From assembly GCF_900445235.1 (NCBI RefSeq), contig NZ_UFSM01000001.1:62001-126000 (forward strand): DNA of 64,000 bases, written 5' to 3'. Below the pieces are notes generated by a model. It had not been told where the DNA came from, made no database searches, and worked only from the letters and a program-made list of their open reading frames with translations. The DNA is from Aminobacter aminovorans (GTDB lineage Bacteria > Pseudomonadota > Alphaproteobacteria > Rhizobiales > Rhizobiaceae). Made by a program: the position numbers and the translations under genes. Shown here one piece after another: positions 56,092 through 64,000 of this stretch; position 1 is the stretch's first letter, and the number at the start of each line of letters is the position of its first letter.

Positions 56092-57048
56092 TCAGGCCGC
56101 GGTCTGCTGATCCGCAGTCCTGAAATGGCCGGGCGGCTGGCCGATGACGCGCTTGAAGGCGCGGCTGAAGGCGGCTTCCGAATCGTAGCCCAGGCGCGAT
56201 GCGACGACCGAGATGCGCAGGCGGTCACGGACAAGCCACTGCCTGGCCTGATGCATCCTGACCTGGGTGACGTAGCGCGCCGGCGTTTCGCCGACGATGG
56301 CGGCAAAACGGTCGGCGAAGCCCGAGCGCGAGGCGCCCATCATCCGGGCCAGCGCCTCGACCGTCCAGTTGCGGCTCGGTTCGAGATGGATCGCTGCCAG
56401 TATCTTGCCGATCTTGGGATCCCTGACGGCGGCGATCCAGCCGCTGGAATCGCCACAGCCGCGCTCGACCCATGAGCGGATGATGATGGCGGCGAGAACG
56501 TCGGCAAGCCGGGCGACGATGCCGGCTGAACCGACGCGCTCGAGCTTGACCTCACGCGCCATGGTCTCGAGCATGTGGGTGATGCCGGGGTCATGGGCCT
56601 CGAGCTCGGTGGTGCGCATGACGTCGGGCATCATGCCAAGCAGCGGGTGCAGGCCGTCGAGGTTGAAATACATGCTGCCGCAGAACAGCAGCGTGCCCGG
56701 CCGGCAGCCCTCGGTCGAAAGACAGAAGACCTTCTCGCAGATCTGCTTGATCTCGTAGCCGTTGATCGGCGACGACTTGGCGCCCGGCTCGCTGGCGATT
56801 GCATGCGCCACACCGCGCGGCAAGAGCACGGCATCGCCGCAGCGGAGCTCGACCCAGTCGCCACTGGGTTGGCGCAGCCAGCATGCCTTCTGGCCGACAA
56901 AATAGAAGCGCGCCGTGGCCTGGGCCGGGAACTCGATGTTCCATGGCTCCTTCAACTCCCAGCGCCCGTATTCGACTCCTTCCAGGCGCAAGCCCCTGAG
57001 GATGTCGGTCAGCGGATCGGCAACAAGTTTGGACGAACGATCATTCAT
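56092..57048 (-). CDS. AraC-family transcription regulator (cupin N-terminus)
   Basis: A 318-residue regulator. The N-terminal 180 residues form an AraC-binding cupin-like part (FYFVGQKACWLRQPSGDWVELRCGDAVLLPRGVAHAI). The C-terminal 100 residues contain two HTHs (WTVEALARMMGASRSGFADRFAAIVGETPARYV and ISVVASRLGYDSEAAFSRAFKRVIGQPPGHFR). It is divergent from an MFS transporter, which it likely controls. ATG 57048 was chosen over the much longer open frame. Confidence 0.9.
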   Translation of the reverse strand: MNDRSSKLVADPLTDILRGLRLEGVEYGRWELKEPWNIEFPAQATARFYFVGQKACWLRQPSGDWVELRCGDAVLLPRGVAHAIASEPGAKSSPINGYEIKQICEKVFCLSTEGCRPGTLLFCGSMYFNLDGLHPLLGMMPDVMRTTELEAHDPGITHMLETMAREVKLERVGSAGIVARLADVLAAIIIRSWVERGCGDSSGWIAAVRDPKIGKILAAIHLEPSRNWTVEALARMMGASRSGFADRFAAIVGETPARYVTQVRMHQARQWLVRDRLRISVVASRLGYDSEAAFSRAFKRVIGQPPGHFRTADQQTAA

Positions 57049-57049
57049 G

Positions 57050-57076
57050 CTGGCGTTTCTAGCATGGAAACGCCAG
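57050..57076. promoter_or_regulatory. perfect 10-bp inverted repeat between araC and MFS genes
   Basis: CTGGCGTTTC and GAAACGCCAG are exact complements with a seven-base spacer, two bases from the AraC start and 47 bases from the MFS start. A shared operator is the simplest reading. Confidence 0.55.
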
Positions 57077-57123
57077 TTCGCCACCCCCATGTTGCACCGC
57101 ACTGCAATCGGAGAGCCTCCCAA

Positions 57124-58338
57124 ATGAACGATGTCGCGACCGCAACGCTGGACGGTATCCCAATCCCGCACGCCAAGGCCGAGTTGCCCGCGGAACCCCT
57201 GTGGGGCGCCGTCCTGTCGCTGTCGCTCGGCGTGTTCGGCCTTGTGACGGCCGAGTTTCTGCCGGCCAGCCTGCTGACCCCCCTGGCACAGGATCTCGGC
57301 ATCACCGAAGGCACCGCTGGACAGGCAGTGACGGCAACGGCCGTCGTCGCCGCGATCGCCGCGCCGACAATGGCGATCGCGACAAGGAAGATCGATCGGC
57401 GGCATGTGATGATCGGATTGTCGCTGTTGTTGGTCGTATCGAGCCTGCTTGCGGCAACGGCGTGGTCGCTGCCGTCGCTGCTGTTTGCCCGCGTGCTACT
57501 GGGGATCGCACTGGGCGGCTTCTGGTCGATGTCGGCGGCAATCGCGATGCGGCTGGTGCCCAGCGAGGTGCTGCCGCGTGCCATGTCGATCATCCTGACC
57601 GGTGTTTCGGTGGCGACCGTCTGCGCTGCCCCCGTCGGGGCCTATGTCGGCAACGTCTGGGGATGGCGCACTGCCTTCATCATTGCCGCCGGCGTCGGCC
57701 TTGTCACACTGATCGTGCAGTTCGCGACGTTGCCCAAGCTTCCGCCCATCAGCATCGCAAGCTTCAGCGCCCTGCGTGACGTCTCCCGGAACCCGATGAT
57801 CCGCGTCGGCCTGCTGCTGGTGATCCTGACCGCGTCCGGCCATTTCGCCGGCTTCACCTATTTCCGTGCCTTCCTCGAGCAGGTGCCGGCACTCGGCATC
57901 GAGACCATCTCGCTTGTGCTGCTTGCCTTCGGCATCGGCGGCTTCTTCGGCAACCTCGCCGGCGGCTTCATGGCCGAGCGCAGCCTGCGGTCGGCGGTGA
58001 CGCTGGCTCCCCTGCTCATCGCCATCTCGGCGCTGGCGCTGCTGGTGGCAGGCTCATCGGCAGGGATCGCAGGTGTCGCCATCGCCGCCTGGGGCTTTGC
58101 TTTCGGCGCGGTGCCGGTCGGCGTGCAGACCTGGATGGTGCGCGCGGCCCCCGACCACGCCGAAAGCGCCGGCGGCCTGATGGTTGCTACCTTCCAGGTG
58201 GCGATCGCGCTGGGCGCGCTGTTCGGCGGCCTGCTCGTCGACACGGCAGGCGTCAACAGCGCCTTCATCTACAGCGGCGCTGCGACCCTGCTGGCGGCGA
58301 TCGCGGTGGCCTGCTTCGGCAGGAAGCACGCGAGCTAA
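57124..58338 (+). CDS. MFS transporter, likely efflux
   Basis: A 404-residue major facilitator protein with 12 predicted helices. The first helix begins LWGAVLSLSLGVFGLVTAEFLPASLLTPLAQDLG, motif A-like IDRRHVMIG follows helix 2, and the fold resembles the sugar/drug efflux DHA1 group (AraJ/YdhP-like). The substrate is unknown; the AraC regulator beside it probably responds to it. ATG 57124 lies after GGAGAGCC. Confidence 0.87.
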   Translation: MNDVATATLDGIPIPHAKAELPAEPLWGAVLSLSLGVFGLVTAEFLPASLLTPLAQDLGITEGTAGQAVTATAVVAAIAAPTMAIATRKIDRRHVMIGLSLLLVVSSLLAATAWSLPSLLFARVLLGIALGGFWSMSAAIAMRLVPSEVLPRAMSIILTGVSVATVCAAPVGAYVGNVWGWRTAFIIAAGVGLVTLIVQFATLPKLPPISIASFSALRDVSRNPMIRVGLLLVILTASGHFAGFTYFRAFLEQVPALGIETISLVLLAFGIGGFFGNLAGGFMAERSLRSAVTLAPLLIAISALALLVAGSSAGIAGVAIAAWGFAFGAVPVGVQTWMVRAAPDHAESAGGLMVATFQVAIALGALFGGLLVDTAGVNSAFIYSGAATLLAAIAVACFGRKHAS

Positions 58339-58374
58339 GTGCGGTGAAGATGATTATTGCGCCGCGTCAGCCGG

Positions 58375-59694
58375 TCAGCTGCGCGGCGCAATACGTCTGG
58401 CGATGACCTTGGCGGCCGCTGGCCTCGAGTCGTCCAGCGTATAGGCGGCGAGCACCGAAGCAGCGGCAGTCTCGGCCGCAAGCGGACTGCGGGCATGGAC
58501 GCGGGCGAGCGCGTCGCCTGCCCGCACCTCGGCGCCGACCGGCAACAGCCCGGTGATGCCCACGGCATGATCGACCTTGTCGTCGGGCCGGGTGCGCCCG
58601 CCGCCCAGCGCGACGACCGTGAGGCCGACATCGCGGGTGGCGATGGCCGAGACGAAGCCGTTGCGCGGGGCTTTGACCAGCAGTTCCACATCCGCCTTTG
58701 GCAGGTATTTTCCTGGCTTCGCCACGACGTCTGCCGGGCCGCCGAGGATCGAGACCATGCGGCCGAAGATGTCGGCGGCGGTGCCATCGTCGAGGGCTGT
58801 GCGCGCCCGCTGAAGCCCCTCGCGCTGCGAGCTCGCCCGGCCAGCGGACAACAGCATTTCGGCGGCGAGCGCCATTGTGACCTCTTCGAGGTGCGGGTCG
58901 CGGAAGCGGCCGGTAAGGAAATCGACGGCGTTACGGACCTCGACCGCGTTGCCGGCAGCAGAGGCCAACGGCTCGTTCATGCCGGTGATCAGGGCGGTGG
59001 TCCTGAGGCCCGCGCCATTGGCGACCTCGACGAGGCTAGTGGCAAGTGTTGCGGCATCGCGCGCCTTTTCCATGAAGGCGCCATTGCCGATCTTGACGTC
59101 GAGCACCAGCGAGCCGAGGCCGGCGGCGAGCTTCTTGGACAGGATCGAGGCGGTGATGAGCGGGACCGATTCCACCGTCGCGGTGACATCGCGCACGCCG
59201 TAGAAGCGCTTGTCGGCGGGGGCGAGGTCTGATGTCTGGCCGATGATGGCGCAGCCAGCCTCACGCACCGTGCGCCGGAACAGGGCAAGATCGGGCTGGC
59301 TGGCGTAGCCCGGGATCGAATCCATCTTGTCGAGCGTGCCGCCGGTGTGGCCGAGGCCACGGCCCGAGATCATCGGCACATAGGCGCCGCAGGCAGCGAC
59401 GATGGGGGCGAGCATCAGCGAGACGTTGTCGCCGACGCCGCCGGTCGAATGCTTGTCTGTGGCCGGACCGGGCAGATCGGACCAGTCGAGCACGTCACCG
59501 GAATCGCGCATGGCCGTGGTCAACGCCACCGCCTCGTCGCGGCTCATGCCGTTGAAGAACACCGCCATGCCGAAGGCCGCGATCTGGCCCTCCGAGACCG
59601 CGCCTGAGGTGATGCCCTGGACAAAGGCCTTGATCTCGTCGGCGGACAGCGCCTTGCCGTCACGCTTGCGGCGGATGATTTCCTGCGGGAGCAT
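58375..59694 (-). CDS. deoA: thymidine phosphorylase
   Basis: A 439-residue enzyme that cleaves thymidine or deoxyuridine with phosphate. It has [44 protein letters not shown], the signature of pyrimidine nucleoside phosphorylases, and the N-terminal [17 protein letters not shown]. It follows the purine nucleoside phosphorylase gene with a 42-base gap. Confidence 0.96.
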   Translation of the reverse strand: MLPQEIIRRKRDGKALSADEIKAFVQGITSGAVSEGQIAAFGMAVFFNGMSRDEAVALTTAMRDSGDVLDWSDLPGPATDKHSTGGVGDNVSLMLAPIVAACGAYVPMISGRGLGHTGGTLDKMDSIPGYASQPDLALFRRTVREAGCAIIGQTSDLAPADKRFYGVRDVTATVESVPLITASILSKKLAAGLGSLVLDVKIGNGAFMEKARDAATLATSLVEVANGAGLRTTALITGMNEPLASAAGNAVEVRNAVDFLTGRFRDPHLEEVTMALAAEMLLSAGRASSQREGLQRARTALDDGTAADIFGRMVSILGGPADVVAKPGKYLPKADVELLVKAPRNGFVSAIATRDVGLTVVALGGGRTRPDDKVDHAVGITGLLPVGAEVRAGDALARVHARSPLAAETAAASVLAAYTLDDSRPAAAKVIARRIAPRS

Positions 59695-59736
59695 CAGGGG
59701 GCGCTCGCGACATGGAGCGACTGGACGTTGCCGCCC

Positions 59737-60543
59737 TCAGCCATCGAGCGGGCCCTTCTCGAACATTTTGCGCAGCACGGTGGCGAGGCGGCCGCCGCCG
59801 ATCGGCGCCATGTCCTTGGTCTCGCGATGCGACAACTCGGCCCCGGTCATGCCGGCGGCAAGATTGGTGATGACCGAGCAGGCGAGCACCTTGAGGCCGA
59901 GGAAGCGGGCGATGATCGCTTCCGGCACCGTCGACATGCCGACCGCATTGGCGCCAAACATGCGGGCCATGCGGATCTCGGCCGGCGTCTCGAAGGACGG
60001 GCCGGAGAACCACATGTAGACGCCCTTGTGCAGCTCGATGCTTGCTGCTGCGGCTGCAGCTTGAAACGCCTTGCGCAGGCCGGCGTCATAGGCCTCGGTC
60101 ATGCCGACGAAACGGCGGTCGGTCGGCTCGCCGAACAGGGGGTTGGCGCCGGCGAAATTGATGTGGTCCTCGATCAGCATGATCGAGCCGGGCAGCATCT
60201 CGGGATCGACGGAACCGGCGGCATTGGTCAGCACGAGCTGGGTTATGCCGATGCCGGCAAGCGTCTCGAGCGCCGGCCGCATCACCGAGGCGTCGCCATG
60301 CTCGTAATAATGGGCGCGGCCGGCCATCATGATGACGGGCTGGCCGCCGAACAGGCCGGCGACGAGTTCGCCAGCGTGGCCGGTGACTCCGCTCCTGGGG
60401 AAGCCGGGCAAGGCGGCATAAGGAATGCGGACGGCGTTTTCGACCTCGTCGACGAGGCCGCCAAGCCCTGAACCCAGCACCATGGCGGTTGCAGGCGCAA
60501 GACCGTCAAGCTGCTCGACGAGGCGATCGACGGCTTCCTTCAT
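59737..60543 (-). CDS. purine nucleoside phosphorylase
   Basis: A 268-residue class-I (trimeric) PNP that splits inosine and guanosine. It has VLGSGLGGLVDEV, the phosphate and purine-binding GRAHYYEHGD, TNAAGSVDPEMLPGSIMLIEDHINF, and AVGMSTVPEAIIAR. Its start overlaps the cdd stop by four bases, so cdd-PNP-deoA form one unit with coupled translation. Confidence 0.93.
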   Translation of the reverse strand: MKEAVDRLVEQLDGLAPATAMVLGSGLGGLVDEVENAVRIPYAALPGFPRSGVTGHAGELVAGLFGGQPVIMMAGRAHYYEHGDASVMRPALETLAGIGITQLVLTNAAGSVDPEMLPGSIMLIEDHINFAGANPLFGEPTDRRFVGMTEAYDAGLRKAFQAAAAAASIELHKGVYMWFSGPSFETPAEIRMARMFGANAVGMSTVPEAIIARFLGLKVLACSVITNLAAGMTGAELSHRETKDMAPIGGGRLATVLRKMFEKGPLDG

Positions 60544-60932
60544 TTCAGAATCTCGCCTTCAAAACCGTAGGGCAGCATCTGGCCCATGGTGACCGTTTCG
60601 ACGATGCCGGCATCGTCGCAGAGGTACAGCTTGGTATCCGGGCTGGTGAATTCGGCAAGGCGCTGGCGGCAGCCGCCGCAGGGCGTGATGCGGGCCATGC
60701 GCTCGGCGACGACGGCGATCTCGGTGATCTTGCCGCCGCCGGCCATGATGTAGTGGCCAAGGGCTGTGGTCTCGGCGCACCAGCCTTCGGGATAGGAGGC
60801 GACCTCGATATTGGCACCGGCAAAGACCCGGCCGTCCTCGGTGCGCAGAGCAGCGCCGACGGGGAACTTCGAATAGGGCGCGTAGGCCTTGGCCATGGCC
60901 GCGGTCGCCGCCTGGAAGAGATCGTGGGACAA
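60540..60932 (-). CDS. cdd: cytidine deaminase
   Basis: A 130-residue zinc enzyme that converts cytidine to uridine. The zinc site is visible in GWCAETTALG (Cys, Glu) and ITPCGGCRQRLAEF (two Cys), with the N-terminal YSKFPVGAALRTEDGRVFAGANIE. Length suits the tetrameric class. It heads the cdd-PNP-deoA unit. Confidence 0.96.
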   Translation of the reverse strand: MSHDLFQAATAAMAKAYAPYSKFPVGAALRTEDGRVFAGANIEVASYPEGWCAETTALGHYIMAGGGKITEIAVVAERMARITPCGGCRQRLAEFTSPDTKLYLCDDAGIVETVTMGQMLPYGFEGEILK

Positions 60933-60950
60933 GACTTACTCCTTTCGCGT

Positions 60951-60987
60951 GGCCCGGTCCGAAAACCGGCTTCCGCTTTTCGGGGCC
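60951..60987. repeat. REP-like element with CCGAAAA / TTTTCGG arms
   Basis: CCGAAAA (60959-60965) pairs with TTTTCGG (60977-60983) around an 11-base loop (CCGGCTTCCGC), with outer GGCC/GGCC arms. The CGAAAACCGG..CTTTTCGGG text is a repeat known to recur between genes in many rhizobial chromosomes. It lies between cdd and the transporter. Confidence 0.55.
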
Positions 60988-60991
60988 ATCC

Positions 60992-61963
60992 TCAGCGCTC
61001 CTTCACATAAGGCACGCCGCCGGCGCGCGGCGGGATGGCCTTGCCGATGAAGCCGGCGAGGAGGATGACGGTGAGGATGTAAGGCAGCGCCTGCATCAGC
61101 TGTACCGGCACCTTGCCGATGATCGGCAAGGGCGTTCCCTGCAGGCGGATCGACAGCGCATCAAGGAAGCCGAACAAAAGGCAGGCGAACATCGCCGGCA
61201 CCGGCTTCCACTTAGCGAAGATCAAAGCGGCGAGCGCGATGTAGCCGCGTCCTGCGGTCATGTCCTTGACGAAGCCGGCGTTCTGGGCGAGCGCCATGTA
61301 GGAGCCGGCGAGGCCGGTGAGGATGCCGGTGCAGATGACGGCGCGATAGCGCAGCCAGGCGACCGAGATGCCGGCGGTGTCGACTGCCGCCGGGTTTTCG
61401 CCGACGGCGCGCAAGCGCAGGCCAAAGCGCGTGCGGAACAGCACCCACCAGGTGAAAGGCACGGCGAGGAAAGCGACGTAGGTCAGCAGCGAATGGCCCG
61501 ACAGCAGGCCGGAATAGAGCTGGCCGATGACGGGCACGTCGCGGAGCGCATCGGCACCGGGAAGCTTGATCTCGCCGAAGCGGCCTTCAGGCGGCAGCGA
61601 GGGCGTACGCCCGCCCTGCTGGAACCAGGCCTGACCGAGGATGATGGTGGAGCCGGCGGCGATGAAGTTGATGGCCACACCAGAGACGATCTGGTTGCCG
61701 CGATGGGTGATCGAGGCAAACCCGTGGACCAGCGCCATGCCGACTGAAACCAGTATGGCGACGAGCAAGCCGATCCAGGCGGAGGCGAAGACAGCTGCTG
61801 CGGCCGCGCCTGCGAAGGCGCCGGCCAGCATCTTGCCTTCAAGGCCGATGTCGAAGACGCCGGCTCGTTCCGAATAGAGGCCGGCCAGGCAGGCGAGCAG
61901 CAGTGGTACCGAAACACGGATTGTCGAGTTCAGGATGTTGATGAGCGCGTCGATGAATTCCAT
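60992..61963 (-). CDS. nucleoside ABC transporter permease (NupC/YufQ-like)
   Basis: A 323-residue permease of the BmpC/NupQ type with about nine to ten helices. The N-terminal SVPLLLACLAGLYSERAGVFDIGLEGKML and RLRAVGENPAAVDTAGI blocks are the family hallmarks. ATG 61963 starts one base after the stop of the preceding permease (TGAAATG). It works with the two genes upstream to import nucleosides. Confidence 0.92.
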   Translation of the reverse strand: MEFIDALINILNSTIRVSVPLLLACLAGLYSERAGVFDIGLEGKMLAGAFAGAAAAAVFASAWIGLLVAILVSVGMALVHGFASITHRGNQIVSGVAINFIAAGSTIILGQAWFQQGGRTPSLPPEGRFGEIKLPGADALRDVPVIGQLYSGLLSGHSLLTYVAFLAVPFTWWVLFRTRFGLRLRAVGENPAAVDTAGISVAWLRYRAVICTGILTGLAGSYMALAQNAGFVKDMTAGRGYIALAALIFAKWKPVPAMFACLLFGFLDALSIRLQGTPLPIIGKVPVQLMQALPYILTVILLAGFIGKAIPPRAGGVPYVKER

Positions 61964-61964
61964 T

Positions 61965-63107
61965 TCAGGCGCGCTCCCCCTTGGTCGCCGTGATGCCGAC
62001 AGATCGTGGACTGACACTGGCGAAGATGCCCTGGATCGTCGGCCGGAACATGTTTTCCAGCGCGCCGGCGAACAGGATCACCAAGCCCTGGATGATGACG
62101 ATCATGTCGCGGGAGATGTTCGGCATCTCGAAGGCGAGCTCGGCGCCGCCCTGGTAGAGCATGCCGAACAGGATCGCCGCCGGCACGATGCCGGCTGGAT
62201 GCGAGCGGCCCATCAGCGCCACCGCGATGCCGACAAAACCGGCGCCGGAAACGAAATCGAGCGGTACATTGTGCTGGTCGCCCATGATCGGGTTGAGCGC
62301 CATCATGCCGGCGAGCGCGCCCGAAATCAGCATGGTGACGATGATGATGCGGGTTTCCGAAATGCCGGCGTAACGCGCGGCCTTCGAGCTGAAGCCGAAG
62401 GTGCGGATCTCGTAGCCGAGCTTGGTGCGCCAGATCAGCACCCAGACCAGGAAGGCCATGACCAGCGCCAAAAGGAACGAGATGTTGAGCGGCGCCGACG
62501 GCCTGACCTTGAGGCCGAACTCGGCGAGCAGCCAGCCGAGCTTGGGCAGTTGCCCGCCCTCGAGGAACTGGCGCGTCTGCGGCGCCATCGAACCCGCCGG
62601 CTTCAAGACGTTGACCAGCATGTAGACCATCACCGAAGCGGCGATGAAGTTGAACATGATGGTGGTGATGACGATGTGCGAGCCGCGCTTGGCCTGTAGA
62701 TAGGCCGGGATCAGTGCCCACAAAGCGCCAAACAGCGCCGAGGCGATGATCGCCATCGGAAACACGACCCACCATGGCAGCGTGCTGTCGAAGGCCAGGA
62801 CAACGATGGCGATGCCGAGGCCGGCGATATAGGCTTGGCCCTCCCCGCCGATATTGAACAGGCCGCAGTGGAAGGCGACCGCGACGGCCAAGCCGGTGAA
62901 GATGAAATTGGTGGCGTAAAACAGCGTGTAGGCGAGGCCCTGGCCGCTGCCGAAGGCGCCCTCGACGAGAATGACAGCTGCGCGCAGAGGATTCTCACCG
63001 ACGAGCAGCACGACGAGGCCGGCGACGACGAAGGCGACGAGCAGGTTGATGAGGGGAATGAGCCCGTAATCGGCCCATGCCGGAAGTTTTGCGTAAGGCG
63101 TGCTCAT
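61965..63107 (-). CDS. nucleoside ABC transporter permease (NupB/YufP-like)
   Basis: A 380-residue permease of the BPD-like family. It has ATNFIFTGLAVAVAFHCGLFNIGGEGQAYIAG and LRTKLGYEIRTFG-like TKLGYEIRTFGFSSKAARYAGIS, typical of the NupB/YufP group. It overlaps the ATPase stop by four bases and pairs with the second permease. Confidence 0.92.
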   Translation of the reverse strand: MSTPYAKLPAWADYGLIPLINLLVAFVVAGLVVLLVGENPLRAAVILVEGAFGSGQGLAYTLFYATNFIFTGLAVAVAFHCGLFNIGGEGQAYIAGLGIAIVVLAFDSTLPWWVVFPMAIIASALFGALWALIPAYLQAKRGSHIVITTIMFNFIAASVMVYMLVNVLKPAGSMAPQTRQFLEGGQLPKLGWLLAEFGLKVRPSAPLNISFLLALVMAFLVWVLIWRTKLGYEIRTFGFSSKAARYAGISETRIIIVTMLISGALAGMMALNPIMGDQHNVPLDFVSGAGFVGIAVALMGRSHPAGIVPAAILFGMLYQGGAELAFEMPNISRDMIVIIQGLVILFAGALENMFRPTIQGIFASVSPRSVGITATKGERA

Positions 63108-64000
63108 TCGGCGGCCTCCTTGTGTTCGACGCCTGCCATCAGAAGCCCGAGCTCGCCTTCGCCCGTTTCGGGCCCGCGCTCGCCGACGACGCGGCCGGCG
63201 AACATCACCAGGATACGGTCGGATAGCGAGCGGATCTCGTCGAGCTCGACCGAGACCAGCAGAACCGCCTTGCCCTGGTCACGCATGGCGATCAGGCGCT
63301 TGTGGATGAATTCGATGGCGCCGACATCGACGCCGCGGGTCGGCTGGCCGACGATCAGCACCCCGGGGTCCTGTTCGATCTCGCGCGCGAGCACAATCTT
63401 CTGCTGGTTGCCGCCGGAAAAATTGGCGGTCTTGAGCCGCGGATTGGCCGGGCGGATGTCATATTTCTCGATCTTTTCCTGCGCGTCCTTCTGGATCGCA
63501 TCGAGATTGAGGAAGGGGCCTTTGAGATATTGCGGCTTGTCGTGATAGCCGAGGATCGAGTTCTCGCTTTCGTCGAAGGCGAGCACCAGGCCGACATGGT
63601 GCCGGTCCTCCGGCACGTGAGCGAGACCGCGGTCGCGCAATTCGCCGGGATCGGCCTGGCCGGTCAGGTCGATCGGCTTGCCGTCGAGCATGACGGTGCC
63701 CGAAACCGCCTTGCGGATGCCGGACACGGCTTCCATCAGCTCCGACTGGCCGTTGCCGGCGACACCGGCGATGCCGACGATCTCGCCAGCGCGGATGTCG
63801 AAGGAAACGTCGTCGACCATGGTGACGCCGCGCGAATCCTTGACGGTCAGGTTCTTGACCGCGAGCTTGACGGCACCGGGCTTGGCCTCGCCCTTTTCGA
63901 CGCGCAACAGCACGCGGCGGCCGACCATCAGCTCGGCCAATTCCTCGACGGTGGTTTCGCTTGTCTTGCGGGTCGCCACCATCGTTCCCTGGCGCATGAC
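63104..64000 (-). CDS. nucleoside ABC transporter ATPase (NupA/YufO-like), N-terminus outside
   Basis: The frame runs off the right edge; 299 codons are visible, about the C-terminal 60 percent of a tandem ATPase of roughly 500 residues. Visible parts include the linker VMRQGTMVATRKTSET, the second-domain Walker A GVAGNGQSEL, the signature FSGGNQQKIVLARE, and the modified Walker B VLIVGQPTRGVDVGAI. In this family the second domain usually has GQPTRG, not DE, as seen here. The partner binding protein is not in the window. Confidence 0.93.
   Translation of the reverse strand, partial: VMRQGTMVATRKTSETTVEELAELMVGRRVLLRVEKGEAKPGAVKLAVKNLTVKDSRGVTMVDDVSFDIRAGEIVGIAGVAGNGQSELMEAVSGIRKAVSGTVMLDGKPIDLTGQADPGELRDRGLAHVPEDRHHVGLVLAFDESENSILGYHDKPQYLKGPFLNLDAIQKDAQEKIEKYDIRPANPRLKTANFSGGNQQKIVLAREIEQDPGVLIVGQPTRGVDVGAIEFIHKRLIAMRDQGKAVLLVSVELDEIRSLSDRILVMFAGRVVGERGPETGEGELGLLMAGVEHKEAAE

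Overview
The window is high-GC, gene-dense chromosomal DNA from an alphaproteobacterium of the order Hyphomicrobiales (Rhizobiales), most likely Phyllobacteriaceae (Mesorhizobium or Aminobacter-like). The placement is inferred from gene content: a membrane-bound ferritin (mbfA) behind an Irr-type iron control element, an HWE-family histidine kinase, DUF1127 and DUF3297 proteins, hrcA divergent from rph, the ubiE-ubiB-coaBC order, and REP-like intergenic hairpins of the rhizobial type. No rRNA, tRNA, CRISPR array, insertion sequence or prophage was seen; the region looks like core chromosome with small accessory insertions.

Layout. 1-12 kb: end of an unknown gene, a small secreted Cys-rich protein, a small DMT membrane protein, a Tat-exported PhoX-type phosphatase with a Pho box, a PAP2 phosphatase, an XRE regulator behind a perfect 13-bp inverted repeat, a SulP anion transporter, a YegD-like Hsp70, a LysE exporter, cysK behind a perfect 26-bp palindrome, an ECF42-type sigma factor coupled to its DGPF/YCII protein, and a GST. 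12-17 kb: two tiny ORFs, an ArsR regulator divergent from DUF1127, NIPSNAP and monooxygenase genes, mbfA with its iron control element, and a small HTH-like protein. 16-21 kb: a DUF2066 protein and a CecR/YbhGFS-like efflux cluster with a 22-bp palindromic operator. 21-31 kb: coupled CYTH and CHAD genes, a YiiX/YebB-type hydrolase, hrcA, then rph-VOC-rdgB-hemW, a phosphatase-like gene, a frameshifted EamA transporter, rsmI-yraN and DUF3297.

31-48 kb: acylphosphatase, cytochrome P450, FMN reductase, a lone receiver protein facing an HWE/PAS histidine kinase, gyrB, Pr6Pr, and the full K+ uptake locus (a 26-aa micro-ORF, kdpF, A, B, C, D, E). 48-54 kb: a beta-class GST, coaBC, a VapBC toxin-antitoxin module with a second VapB-like gene and a 28-bp palindrome, then ubiB and ubiE. 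The toxin-antitoxin genes lie between ubiB and coaBC, which are normally neighbours in rhizobia. 53.7-64 kb: a nucleoside salvage region (add, upp, deoA, purine nucleoside phosphorylase, cdd and an NupABC/YufOPQ-like uptake transporter that runs off the right edge), interrupted by an aspartic protease and a divergent AraC/MFS pair.

How the parts fit. The transporter would import nucleosides, Cdd, DeoA and PNP would break them down, and Upp and Add would return bases to the nucleotide pools. KdpD and KdpE would control KdpFABC. PhoX and possibly PAP2 belong to phosphate scavenging. MbfA would export iron when Irr repression is lifted. The most unusual content is a set of long perfect palindromes, each beside a regulator or metabolic gene (4035, 8286, 21060, 51233 and 57050), and the three-gene VapB'-VapB-VapC arrangement with an apparently leaderless first gene.
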